Notes: generated from the letters alone by a model not told the origin. 64,000 nucleotides of DNA from Clostridiales bacterium UBA2432 (GCA_002342805.1 DDQW01000021.1:5385-69384); one strand, 5' to 3'. Shown: positions 54,433-62,942, numbered from the stretch's first letter. Program-made: numbers and translations.

Positions 54433-54494
54433 ATAGATTTGTCTGCTCTCAGCTGACCAATAGATAAAGCAAAAATGCTATTCTATTATTGTGG

Positions 54495-54503
54495 TGTTAT
54501 AAT
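54495..54503 (+). promoter_or_regulatory. Extended -10 promoter of the membrane-protein gene
   Basis: TGT followed by TATAAT (54498-54503); no clear -35. An AAAGGAG site precedes the gene start at 54539. Confidence 0.45.
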
Positions 54504-54538
54504 ACATCAAAAATAATAGAAAATGAAAAGGAGCGTTT

Positions 54539-55471
54539 ATGAGAGCAAGTACAATTTATTTTAATACGATGAAATTCGTATGGATGAAATTATTATTAGG
54601 GATAGGGGTCGTTTTTATAGCAGGTGCTTTATTTGTTCCCTTTTTTTTCATTGGGATGATGTTTGAGTTTTCTGTATTTATTATATTGATGCTCGTTTGG
54701 CTTTCAAGTGCTTATGGAATAAAAGCCCTCGTCACCCATTATTTTGGTTATATGGTAAAAGCCGGACATGTTGCAGTGATTACAGAGAGTATGATTCATG
54801 GGAAAATACCGGAACACTATTTTGCGTTTGGCTTACAACGAGTCAAAGAAAAGTTTGTGTCATCAAATGCTTTTTTTCTTGTCGATCGTTTGATATCAGG
54901 AGCTGTGCGCCAAATTCAAAATAAAATGGAAAGCATTGGCGGGTGGCTTAATGGTGTCCCAGGTATAGGCTTTGTTATTCAAATCCTTAATTTATTTATA
55001 TCAATTTCATTGAATTATATTGATGAGTGTTGCTTGGGGTATACATTTTATAAAGATAGCCAGAATACATTTAAAAGTGCAGCCGATGGTGTCGTCATCT
55101 ACGCACAAAATTGGAAAACGATTTTAAAAAATGCGGCCATAACAACAGCTCTTGTTCTTCTACTTATGATAGGTGTGATGATAAGTCTGTTTTTAGCTTT
55201 TAGTGCTATATTATCAGCAATAAATGTTAATGCCGGCTTTGCAATTATTCCTGCAGTTTTCATCACACTGGTGATTAAATATGCCTTTATCGACAGTTGG
55301 ATTCTAGTAAAAACAATGTGCACTTATATGGAGGTTGCCCCACAGACCACGATTTCATTTGACCTCTATGCAAAATTATCTAAGTTTTCAACACAGTTCA
55401 AAAAATTATATCAACAAGGCGCAGTGGATGATGAACCTATAGGTGATATACAAAGTGTGTCGCAAATATGA
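54539..55471 (+). CDS. Multi-pass membrane protein of unknown function
   Basis: The 310-residue protein has about five or six hydrophobic segments (LLLGIGVVFIAGALFVPFFF; FSVFIILMLVWLSSAYGI; FVIQILNLFISISLNYI; AAITTALVLLLMIGVMISLF; GFAIIPAVFITLVIKYAF) and a hydrophilic end. The central part DECCLGYTFYKDSQNTFKSAADGVVIYAQNW faintly recalls the choline-transporter-like (SLC44/CTL) fold, but I would not assign a function. It stands alone between the AraC gene and the toxin-antitoxin remnant. Confidence 0.65.
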   Translation: MRASTIYFNTMKFVWMKLLLGIGVVFIAGALFVPFFFIGMMFEFSVFIILMLVWLSSAYGIKALVTHYFGYMVKAGHVAVITESMIHGKIPEHYFAFGLQRVKEKFVSSNAFFLVDRLISGAVRQIQNKMESIGGWLNGVPGIGFVIQILNLFISISLNYIDECCLGYTFYKDSQNTFKSAADGVVIYAQNWKTILKNAAITTALVLLLMIGVMISLFLAFSAILSAINVNAGFAIIPAVFITLVIKYAFIDSWILVKTMCTYMEVAPQTTISFDLYAKLSKFSTQFKKLYQQGAVDDEPIGDIQSVSQI

Positions 55472-55493
55472 ATGATAAGTAAAAGATAAATCA

Positions 55494-55526
55494 TTGCACA
55501 ATGATAACAAATATGTTATCATTGTG
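55494..55526 (+). promoter_or_regulatory. Promoter with a perfect 13-bp inverted repeat (toxin-antitoxin operator)
   Basis: TTGCAC (55494-55499), 17 bases, TATCAT (55517-55522). CACAATGATAACA (55497-55509) and its exact complement TGTTATCATTGTG (55514-55526) flank AATA, so the inverted repeat fills the spacer and both promoter boxes. There is no T-run, so an operator is more likely than a terminator. The Xre-type protein at 55727 is the natural binder. Confidence 0.65.
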
Positions 55527-55542
55527 GCATAGCCAATAGTAA

Positions 55543-55608
55543 AGAAAGACACCCAAAAAAGAACTTGACCGAGCAATAAGATATATGAAGGACTGGGAAT
55601 CGAGGTAA
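55543..55608 (+). pseudogene. C-terminal remnant of a HigB/RelE-type toxin gene
   Basis: The codons at 55549-55605 read TPKKELDRAIRYMKDWESR before a TAA stop, preceded by Arg-Lys. This resembles the last 20 or so residues of HigB (Gp49-like) toxins, which typically end with a TPKKE motif, an LDRA/LRRA helix and KDYxxR. No start or catalytic part exists upstream: an in-frame stop lies at 55540-55542 and the promoter is immediately before it. The rest of the toxin gene appears to have been deleted, leaving promoter and tail. Confidence 0.6.
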
Positions 55609-55726
55609 TTAATACGTTGTTAGAAAGAGTTATAAAATAAAAAATAACAAATAAAAAAAATAGAATAAAAAATCGATAGTTAAAATACAACAAATAAAAT
55701 AAAAGATAAATCAGGAGATGAAAAAA

Positions 55727-56026
55727 ATGAAAAACGGAGTTAAATGGAATGATCTGAAACAATCGATTAACTCTATTTCTGACACAGAAAAAACCGAGAT
55801 TGAAGCTACGGCAAAAATAATGGCTTCAATAATTAAGAGGAGAAAAGAGCTAAAAATATCGCAGCGTGATTTGGAAAAACTGTCTGGAATAAAACAGTCG
55901 GCCATCGCTCGTATTGAAAAGCAAAATAATTCTCCATCGATTGAAACACTTATAAAATTGATGGAGCCATTAGGTCTTACATTAACAGTTACAGCCACAG
56001 ATAATACACATTCAAAGTTAATGTAA
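55727..56026 (+). CDS. higA: HigA-type antitoxin (Xre HTH)
   Basis: The 99-residue protein has a helix-turn-helix at about 40-90 (LKISQRDLEKLSGIKQSAIARIEKQ; SPSIETLIKLMEPLGLTLTVT). Length, domain placement and a toxin-like tail just upstream fit the antitoxin of a HigBA pair. The ATG at 55727 is preferred because AGGAG at 55713-55717 is 9 bases before it; the ATG at 55718 directly abuts the site. About 118 AT-rich bases separate it from the toxin remnant. With the toxin gone it may act as a free repressor at the palindromic promoter. Confidence 0.8.
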   Translation: MKNGVKWNDLKQSINSISDTEKTEIEATAKIMASIIKRRKELKISQRDLEKLSGIKQSAIARIEKQNNSPSIETLIKLMEPLGLTLTVTATDNTHSKLM

Positions 56027-56047
56027 TATCAAATATGTGACATTAAT

Positions 56048-56090
56048 AAGATGATATCTGTATTGTACAGTGTCATCTTTTTTCTTTCAT
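56048..56090 (+). terminator. Terminator after higA
   Basis: AAGATGA pairs with TCATCTT, with an inner CTGTA/TACAG stem, followed by TTTTTTC. Confidence 0.75.
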
Positions 56091-56112
56091 TCTTCTCTTG
56101 GATTTTGATGCG

Positions 56113-56153
56113 ACATAAGTTATGTAGTCATTAACGCAATGTTTTGTTATAAT
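56113..56153 (+). promoter_or_regulatory. Promoter and palindrome before the mazG/helicase pair
   Basis: TGT followed by TATAAT (56148-56153) is an extended -10, with TAGTCA (56125-56130) as a weak -35 at 17 bases. ACATAA-G-TTATGT (56113-56125) is a perfect inverted repeat touching the -35 and may be an operator. Confidence 0.5.
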
Positions 56154-56183
56154 GAGAATAATACAAACAAGAAAGGAATAACC

Positions 56184-56501
56184 ATGGAAGACTTAATTAA
56201 GCGAATACGCGAATTTCGTGATCAACGTGAATGGTCGCAATTTCACACGCCGGAAAACTTGTCTAAATCTATTGTTATTGAAGCGGCGGAGCTCTTGGAA
56301 AACTTTCAATGGGACGGCGAATCCTATGATGAACAAAATGTAAAAGAAGAACTCGCCGATGTCATGAATTATTGTATCTTGTTAGCAGATCAATTAAACA
56401 TTGATATCATCCAGGCCATGCATGATAAAATAGATAAGAACGCATTAAAGTATCCGGTCGAAAAAGCAAAGGGTACCAGTAAAAAATATACGGAATTATA
56501 A
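56184..56501 (+). CDS. MazG-type nucleotide pyrophosphohydrolase
   Basis: The 105-residue protein is a single MazG domain that should hydrolyse nucleoside triphosphates, often non-standard ones, to monophosphates. The metal-binding carboxylates are in VIEAAELLENFQW and VKEELADVMNYCILLAD; KNALKYPVEKAKGTSKKY is the usual end. AAGGAA is at a proper distance from the ATG. It lies 24 bases before the nuclease-helicase gene and is probably co-transcribed with it. Confidence 0.88.
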   Translation: MEDLIKRIREFRDQREWSQFHTPENLSKSIVIEAAELLENFQWDGESYDEQNVKEELADVMNYCILLADQLNIDIIQAMHDKIDKNALKYPVEKAKGTSKKYTEL

Positions 56502-56525
56502 TAATACGCTTTGGGGAGATATGAC

Positions 56526-58838
56526 ATGATTCTTTACAAAAGTACAGCCTATGAATTCAACTATGATGTTCGCTATAATAAAATTACTTTAAAATTAGAA
56601 GAAGAATTTTTAAAAATTTTAGGGCGAAGACCTTCGGATAGTGAGCGAAGGTCCTTTAGTAATTCCTTGAGTAAAATGAATGATATCTTAATGAATGAAG
56701 AACTTATAAAAAAAGATTGTGGTGTATTAATTGAGTATCAGTTACCAAGTTCATCCATGCGCCTTGATTTTATGATTACCGGAAAAGATAAGTTTATGAA
56801 CAAGAATGCGGTAATCGTTGAATTAAAACAATGGGAAAAGGTGGAAGAATCCGAAACAATGCGCCAAGTATATACATATACCGGCGGAGCTATACGTGAA
56901 GTCAACCATCCATCGGTACAAGTCTCAAGATACAAACGCTATCTTGAAGACTATCACTCAGCCTTTCATCAAGGGATTTCAAACTCAATAAAACTCTATG
57001 CCTGTTCATATCTACATAATTATCAGACCCAAGCTGAGGATAAGTTGTTAGATATGAAGTTTAAGCCATATATGGAAGATGCACCTGTTTTTACAGCTAA
57101 TGATGTGAAAAAAATAGGTACATTTATTCGAATGAATGTGGAAAAAGGCGATGGTCTTGAGCTAATTGATCAAATTGAAAAATCAATAAGTAAACCGAGT
57201 AAAAAGCTTATTGAACATGTCAATAATATATTAGATGCGAAGTCAGAGTTTATTTTAGTGGATGAGCAACTTATCGTCTATGATCGAGTGATGCAGATTG
57301 TAAAAAATAAAAAGCTTGATGGTACGGATGGCAAATATGTTGTACTTGTGAAGGGCGGACCGGGAACCGGTAAATCGGTTGTTGGGTTGAACCTATTAGG
57401 TCGTATTTTGCGTGAAGATAAAGAGTGTGTTTATATTGCTGCAAATGCTGCCTTTAAAAATGGAATGGCGAATAAAATTGATAAGGATCGTGCAAAAGCC
57501 CTATTTAAGCATCCGTATTATTATAATAAAGAATTGACGCAAAGCAAGCAAGAATTTCAAACGGCAATTATTGATGAAGCTCATCGGATTAGTACGACAC
57601 CACCCCCGATGCAGAAAAAACTTGAAAATACCTTAGTTGAAGAAATTATCAGTAAAACCCAGCTGAGTGTTTTTTTTACAGACGATTTACAGATGATTCG
57701 GCCCAATGATATTGGATCATATTCACATGTCAAGGAAGTTGCCAACAGACTAGGGTGTCAGCTATATGAATACGAATTAGACGCACAATTTCGATGTGCA
57801 GGATCTGAAGGATATTTGAATTGGCTAGATGATGTATTGGCTATTCGAAATACCGCCAATGCAAGTGGCTGGGAAAATTTGGACGACCTTGAATTTCATA
57901 TATTGGATGACCCAAACATTATGAAAAACAAAATGATGGAATACCAGGAGCTAGGCTTTCAGGCACGATTAGTTGCAGGATATGCATGGCCTTGGAGCAA
58001 GGGATTAAATAGTGATGGAAGCTTAGTCAATGATGTAAAAATTTATGAAGATGATGCATTAGTCTTTGAAATGCCTTGGAATCCACAAGAAAGCTACAAA
58101 GGAAGAAAAGCGAATAATATTCCCAAAGGAACAACAGAATGGGCTATTGACCCACGTGGCGTTAATCAAATTGGCTGTATACATACGACACAAGGACTAG
58201 AATTTGATTATGTCGGTGTCATTATCGGAGAAGAATTCCGTTACGATTTGCAACAAGAATGTTGGGTAGCGGATGTTGGTAAATGCCATGATAAAAAAAT
58301 AGGAAAAAGAGCCCAAGATGATTTTTTACGTCTCGCACAAAATACATATAAAACATTATTAACGAGAGGTATTAAAGGTGTATATGTCTACTCAGTTGAT
58401 CAAGATACAAGACAGTATCTGCACCGTCGATTAAATACGGTCAAAAATCTTGAAGAACAACGATTCTACCATAAAAAAGAAACCACGCTTCATGAATTAT
58501 TTAATGTTCAGCCGAGTCAAGTGGCGGAAGGTAGTTTTTATGGTGAGAAGGTAAGCATACACCTTGAAAATTTTAGTGTCACAAAATTTGCGGGAAGTTC
58601 AATGTATTGTGATATACATGATGAACATTTAGTATATGATCAATTATGTCAACTTGCACACCGGAAAAATATACGTGATACTGCATTAATGCAACAATTG
58701 GAAGAAACCCCTCAGATAAGACATTATGTCTTATTACCGGATACCCTTCAAATAGATATACAGTTTTCAAAATTTACACCTAAGGCGATTGTACGACGAA
58801 CAAGCCAGGACAAAAGTATTCTTTCATTTGTTTTTTGA
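56526..58838 (+). CDS. Nuclease-helicase of the DUF2075/Schlafen-like AAA group
   Basis: The 770-residue protein has an N-terminal PD-(D/E)xK-like region (Asp near 80 in SMRLDFMITG; ELK near 98-100 in AVIVELKQWEK). The central P-loop helicase core has Walker A VKGGPGTGKSVVGLNLLG near 277, Walker B AIIDEAHRIS near 348, FFTDDLQMIRPND as motif III and DAQFRCAGSEGYLNWL. The later core has QIGCIHTTQGLEFDYVGVIIG and YKTLLTRGIKGVYVYS. Such DUF2075 proteins are predicted nucleic-acid enzymes and recur near MazG proteins. The C-terminal 150 residues are not recognised. The ATG at 56526 is 7 bases after GGGGAG. A role in phage defence or nucleotide surveillance is inference. Confidence 0.82.
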   Translation: MILYKSTAYEFNYDVRYNKITLKLEEEFLKILGRRPSDSERRSFSNSLSKMNDILMNEELIKKDCGVLIEYQLPSSSMRLDFMITGKDKFMNKNAVIVELKQWEKVEESETMRQVYTYTGGAIREVNHPSVQVSRYKRYLEDYHSAFHQGISNSIKLYACSYLHNYQTQAEDKLLDMKFKPYMEDAPVFTANDVKKIGTFIRMNVEKGDGLELIDQIEKSISKPSKKLIEHVNNILDAKSEFILVDEQLIVYDRVMQIVKNKKLDGTDGKYVVLVKGGPGTGKSVVGLNLLGRILREDKECVYIAANAAFKNGMANKIDKDRAKALFKHPYYYNKELTQSKQEFQTAIIDEAHRISTTPPPMQKKLENTLVEEIISKTQLSVFFTDDLQMIRPNDIGSYSHVKEVANRLGCQLYEYELDAQFRCAGSEGYLNWLDDVLAIRNTANASGWENLDDLEFHILDDPNIMKNKMMEYQELGFQARLVAGYAWPWSKGLNSDGSLVNDVKIYEDDALVFEMPWNPQESYKGRKANNIPKGTTEWAIDPRGVNQIGCIHTTQGLEFDYVGVIIGEEFRYDLQQECWVADVGKCHDKKIGKRAQDDFLRLAQNTYKTLLTRGIKGVYVYSVDQDTRQYLHRRLNTVKNLEEQRFYHKKETTLHELFNVQPSQVAEGSFYGEKVSIHLENFSVTKFAGSSMYCDIHDEHLVYDQLCQLAHRKNIRDTALMQQLEETPQIRHYVLLPDTLQIDIQFSKFTPKAIVRRTSQDKSILSFVF

Positions 58839-58863
58839 AAAAAATATATTTTATAAATCTCTA

Positions 58864-58911
58864 TTGACAAGCAAAAAGGATTATTGTATCATATAGGTAT
58901 AACGTTAAACC
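58864..58911 (+). promoter_or_regulatory. Promoter and operator of the third LacI gene
   Basis: TTGACA (58864-58869), 17 bases, TATCAT (58887-58892). At the start site lies GGTATAACGTTAAACC (58896-58911), a palindrome with seven of eight matching pairs. The same sequence recurs before the GH13 gene at 59961. Confidence 0.7.
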
Positions 58912-58932
58912 AAATGATGGAAGTGAACAGAT

Positions 58933-59943
58933 ATGGCGACAATTAAAGAGATAGCGAAACTGTCTGGGGTAAGTCCTATGACAGTGTCCAATGTCATTAA
59001 TAAGAAACACAGCAAAGTGTCCAAGAAGACGATTGATAAAGTCGAAAAGATTATTAAAGAATTAAATTATGTGCCCAATATGTCGGCAAGATCCCTCGTT
59101 GCTAAGCACTCGAATATCATCGTCTTGATTATTCCACAGACATTAGAAGACGATCCGGATAAAGATTACGCAATGAAAAATCCCTTTTATGGGGAGTTTA
59201 TTAACAGTATCGAGTACAACCTAAGGAAAAATGGATGCTATATGATGCTCCGTTTTGTGTCAGAAGATGAAGAGTACCATCATTCCTTAAAAGTATGGAA
59301 CGCAGATGGGGTTATTGTCTTAGGAACGGACCAACGGCAATTCGATTTGAACTTAGCGCACATTGATATTCCTCTCGTGATGGTTGATTCCTATGTAAAT
59401 GAACAGGAAAGCCACTGCGCAGTCGTTAGTGATGACAAAGAGGGAGGCCGGCTTGCGGCAAAACATTTGTTCCAAAGTGGTGGGAAAACTTTTGGGGTTG
59501 TCTGTACAAATATTGCGGAAAAAGGCGTATCACAAGAGCGTTTTAATGGATTTTCAACCTTTCTGAAGAAAAACCAGATTAGCATTGAGCCGGAAAATGT
59601 TTTTCAAGGATATCCATCTTATGAATACGGTTTACAGATTGCCGAAAGCATCATGAACAATAAGATTGACAGTGTCTTCGCTTCATCGGATATGTTGGCA
59701 TTTGGTATTATTGAAGGTTTGAAAAAAAGAGGTATTCATGTTCCCAAGGACGTTTCTGTGATTGGATTTGACGGCTTGTTTGTAACAGAGCTTAGTAGCC
59801 CAAAGCTGACAACCATTAAACAGAATATTCAGGAAAAGGGACGGGAAGCAGTGGACTTAATATTAAAAGTCAGAGAGAACAAAGAATATAGAGAACGGGT
59901 GGTATTACCGGTAAGTTTACAAAAAAAAGAATCAGTAAAGTGA
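58933..59943 (+). CDS. LacI-family transcriptional regulator
   Basis: The 336-residue protein has the DNA-binding head TIKEIAKLSGVSPMTVSNVIN and hinge VPNMSARSLVAKH. The core shows VLIIPQTLEDDPDKDYAMKN, IPLVMVDSYVNEQESHCAVV, VFASSDMLAFGIIEGLKKRG and SVIGFDGLFVTELSSPKLTT. It stands directly before an oligo-1,6-glucosidase and an importer. Matching operators before itself and before the glucosidase suggest self-control and local repression relieved by an isomaltose-type sugar. Confidence 0.92.
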   Translation: MATIKEIAKLSGVSPMTVSNVINKKHSKVSKKTIDKVEKIIKELNYVPNMSARSLVAKHSNIIVLIIPQTLEDDPDKDYAMKNPFYGEFINSIEYNLRKNGCYMMLRFVSEDEEYHHSLKVWNADGVIVLGTDQRQFDLNLAHIDIPLVMVDSYVNEQESHCAVVSDDKEGGRLAAKHLFQSGGKTFGVVCTNIAEKGVSQERFNGFSTFLKKNQISIEPENVFQGYPSYEYGLQIAESIMNNKIDSVFASSDMLAFGIIEGLKKRGIHVPKDVSVIGFDGLFVTELSSPKLTTIKQNIQEKGREAVDLILKVRENKEYRERVVLPVSLQKKESVK

Positions 59944-59960
59944 TTTTTTTTTAAGAAAAA

Positions 59961-59976
59961 AGTATAACGTTAAACC
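59961..59976. promoter_or_regulatory. Second copy of the LacI operator
   Basis: AGTATAACGTTAAACC differs from the site at 58896 only in its first base; the shared run extends through CCAA. It lies between the LacI stop and the AGGAGAAG ribosome site of the GH13 gene. No good promoter is seen in the 47-base gap, so it may act as a roadblock inside the operon. Confidence 0.65.
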
Positions 59977-59990
59977 AAGGAGAAGAAAAC

Positions 59991-61595
59991 ATGAAATGGT
60001 GGCAAGAAGCAGTTGTATATCAAGTATATCCGAGAAGTTTTAAAGACAGCAACGGTGATGGTATCGGAGATATTCAGGGAATTATTTCCAAACTAGATTA
60101 CATTCAGTATCTGGGAGTAGATGTAATATGGCTATCGCCGGTTTATGAATCTCCCAATGATGATAATGGTTATGATATTAGCGATTATTACGCCATTATG
60201 GAAGAGTTTGGAACGATGCAGGACATGGAGCGACTTATTAAAGAAGCAAGTGACCGAAACATAAAAATAATTATGGATCTGGTAGCCAATCATACATCAA
60301 CAGCCCATGAGTGGTTTATCAAGGCTATCGAAGAGCCTAAGTCAAAATATCATGATTTTTATTATTTTAGAGAGAACGCAGGTCATGTTCCAAATGATTT
60401 GCAGTCAGTTTTTCTAGGTAGTGCATGGACATTGAATCAAGAGATCAATGAATATTATCTGCATATGTTTGCAGAGTCCCAAGCAGATTTGAATTGGCAT
60501 AACAAAGAGGTTCGCTTAGAGCTATATAAAATGATAAACTGGTGGCTTGAAAAAGGGATAGGTGGTTTTCGCTTAGATGTTATCGACTATGTTGCTAAAG
60601 ATATTGATAATAAAATCATAACAGACGGACCTTTGCTTCACGATTATATTCAGGAAATGACAAGCCAAACGTTTAGTAACTACGATGTGATGACCGTCGG
60701 TGAGACATGGGGAGCGGATACAGAAAAAGCGATTCGTTATTCCGATCTAGACGGGTCGGAGCTTTCAATGATCTTTAATTTTTCTCACATTCTGCTGGAC
60801 CAGGCAGGGACTGAGAAATGGGATTATAAAGCACTAGATTTGATTGACTTGAAGACAAACTTTGAAGAGCGTCAGCAAGGCTTATATCAAAAAGGATGGG
60901 ACGCCTTATTCTGGTGTAATCATGACTTGCCACGAATTGTCTCACGGTGGGGCGATGATGGAGACTATCGCAGTGAATCAGCCAAGATGCTTGGGACACT
61001 CCTTCATTGTATGCAAGGTACTCCCTATATCTATCAAGGAGAAGAACTTGGTATGACCAATGTACCGTTCAAAACGATTGACGCCTATCGTGATATTGAG
61101 ACCATAAATATGTATAATGACAGAAAAGCGAAAGGCTATAGCATGGAAGTAATCATGGATGCGATTCGCCATATTGGCAGAGACAATGCCAGAGCTCCTA
61201 TGCAGTGGGACGACGGGCCTTATGCAGGGTTTTCGGATGCAGCGCCTTGGATTGACGTTAATCCTAATTACCTCAAGATTAATGTCAAAAACCAACGTGC
61301 TGATGAAAACTCCGTTCTTTCCTACTACAGAAAACTTATTGAACTCCGTAAAAAAGCTCCTTATAAAGACATTCTTAGAGAAGGTGATTTTGAACTTATT
61401 GACCCAAAACATCCCGACGTATTTGCATATAAACGAGAATATACTAAAGACGGTTTAGTGGTAATCTGTAATTTTCGACCATATCCGGTTGAGTTTTCCA
61501 TAAGAGGAAAAGAGGTTATATTGACCAACTATCAACAAGCAAGACAAGGTAACTTATTAAGGCCTTATGAAGCAATTGTATATAGCCTTAATTAA
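59991..61595 (+). CDS. malL: Oligo-1,6-glucosidase (GH13_31)
   Basis: The 534-residue protein has no signal peptide. The catalytic set is complete: nucleophile Asp196 in GGFRLDVIDYVAKD, acid/base Glu238 in VGETWG and Asp312 in WCNHDLPRIV. VVYQVYPRSFKDSNGDGIGD and DNARAPMQWDDGPYAGFS are family signatures. The residue after the nucleophile is Val, which in this subfamily goes with alpha-1,6 specificity, whereas Thr goes with alpha-1,4. It probably cleaves isomaltose, panose or similar sugars brought in by the importer downstream. Confidence 0.92.
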   Translation: MKWWQEAVVYQVYPRSFKDSNGDGIGDIQGIISKLDYIQYLGVDVIWLSPVYESPNDDNGYDISDYYAIMEEFGTMQDMERLIKEASDRNIKIIMDLVANHTSTAHEWFIKAIEEPKSKYHDFYYFRENAGHVPNDLQSVFLGSAWTLNQEINEYYLHMFAESQADLNWHNKEVRLELYKMINWWLEKGIGGFRLDVIDYVAKDIDNKIITDGPLLHDYIQEMTSQTFSNYDVMTVGETWGADTEKAIRYSDLDGSELSMIFNFSHILLDQAGTEKWDYKALDLIDLKTNFEERQQGLYQKGWDALFWCNHDLPRIVSRWGDDGDYRSESAKMLGTLLHCMQGTPYIYQGEELGMTNVPFKTIDAYRDIETINMYNDRKAKGYSMEVIMDAIRHIGRDNARAPMQWDDGPYAGFSDAAPWIDVNPNYLKINVKNQRADENSVLSYYRKLIELRKKAPYKDILREGDFELIDPKHPDVFAYKREYTKDGLVVICNFRPYPVEFSIRGKEVILTNYQQARQGNLLRPYEAIVYSLN

Positions 61596-61627
61596 AATAT
61601 AAGTTATAATAAAAGGAGAAGAAGTTT

Positions 61628-62932
61628 ATGAAAAAAATGAAAGTTGTTTTTGTGGTAATGTTTGCATTTATGTTTATTTTATCAAGCTGTGCAGGTGAAA
61701 CGCAGATGCCCGCAGATGAAGACGGTCAAACAGAAGTCGATAAGACCGGTACTAATGAAGATGCGGGGGGACAAGACACACAAGAAATGGTTGAGATCAC
61801 ATTTATGAATTATTCATCATCCGGAGCCAATGAAGAAGTTCTTGGACAAATGGTGGAATCCTTTGAAGCAGAAAATCAAAACATAAAAGTCGATGTAAGG
61901 ACCTATGGATTTGATGATTATTTTCAACAATTGGCAACATCCATAGCCGGAGGAACAACACCGGATGTGTTTGAACTTAATATTGAAAATTTCAGAGCAT
62001 ATGCCAATAAGGGCGTCATTGCAAAAATTGAAGGCGTTGACACGACCAATATCCATCCGACGACCCTTGAAGCCTTTGCAATTGGTGGCGACCAATATGG
62101 ATTGCCAACAAAATTTTCTAATGTTGTTATGATTTATAACAAGGATTTATTTGATCAAGCCGGAGTTGACTATCCGACAAATGACTGGACGTGGGAAGAG
62201 GAGTTAGAAGCGGCTAAAAAAATTCGTGCATTGGGTGAGAATTATTTCGGGGTTTATCGACCCATTCAAACATGGGAGTTTTATAAAACAGTTGTTCAAA
62301 ATGGTGGAAGTATGATGAATGCGGAGCAAACAGAATTTACTATTAACTCACCAGAGAATGTAGAAGCATTAGAGATGATGATTGACAGAATCAATGAATA
62401 TAATGTGACTCCAAATGCAGATCAAATGGGTGGAATGGGTGATTGGGACCTCTTCAAATCAGGCCGACTTGGAATGCTTGTTACAGGAATATGGGCTTTC
62501 TCAGATTTCACTGAAAATGCTGACTTTGCATGGGACATCGTTGTTGAACCTGGAATCAAGGAAAAAGCAACGCATTTCTTTTCAGATGCAATTGTGGTTA
62601 GTGAAAGTACAGAGAAAAAAGAAGCGGCCATAAAATTTGCAACATTCATTTCTGGAAGCCCGGAAGCAGCAGCGATACGTCTTGAAGCGAATTGGGATCT
62701 TCCTGTCGCCTTAACCGATGAAGTTTCTGATGCATATTTAGCTATAACACCTCCTGAAAACAAGCAGGCTGTTATTGACTCTTTAGATTATTTGGTCATG
62801 GCGCCTTCTTTAGAAAACTTTAACGCAATTGCAGACACGTTAAACGACTATTTAGAACAAGCGGTTATGGGAATTTTGACACCTCAAGAAGCATTAGATC
62901 AAGCACAGGAAGAGATTTCTGGGCAATATTAA
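61628..62932 (+). CDS. Lipoprotein sugar-binding protein (family 1)
   Basis: The 434-residue protein has lipobox FILSSC (Cys21) and an acidic linker to about residue 53. The mature part starts EITFMNYSSSGANEEVLGQMV and includes KFSNVVMIYNKDLFDQAGVDYP, TNDWTWEEELEAAKKIR and KSGRLGMLVTGIWAFSDF. AAAGGAGAAG precedes the ATG. As it follows the oligo-1,6-glucosidase, isomalto-oligosaccharides are the likely ligand. Confidence 0.92.
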   Translation: MKKMKVVFVVMFAFMFILSSCAGETQMPADEDGQTEVDKTGTNEDAGGQDTQEMVEITFMNYSSSGANEEVLGQMVESFEAENQNIKVDVRTYGFDDYFQQLATSIAGGTTPDVFELNIENFRAYANKGVIAKIEGVDTTNIHPTTLEAFAIGGDQYGLPTKFSNVVMIYNKDLFDQAGVDYPTNDWTWEEELEAAKKIRALGENYFGVYRPIQTWEFYKTVVQNGGSMMNAEQTEFTINSPENVEALEMMIDRINEYNVTPNADQMGGMGDWDLFKSGRLGMLVTGIWAFSDFTENADFAWDIVVEPGIKEKATHFFSDAIVVSESTEKKEAAIKFATFISGSPEAAAIRLEANWDLPVALTDEVSDAYLAITPPENKQAVIDSLDYLVMAPSLENFNAIADTLNDYLEQAVMGILTPQEALDQAQEEISGQY

Positions 62933-62942
62933 GTGATAATTC

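Noticed and set aside
54539..55471. Choline-transporter-like (SLC44) assignment for the membrane protein
   Set aside because: The resemblance is faint and limited to one segment; left as unknown function.
55472..55726. A complete toxin gene upstream of higA
   Set aside because: All three forward frames contain early stops; only the 21-codon tail at 55543-55608 resembles a toxin.
60978..61412. 144-codon minus-strand frame inside the oligo-1,6-glucosidase gene
   Set aside because: It is a shadow of the GH13 reading frame with no independent support.
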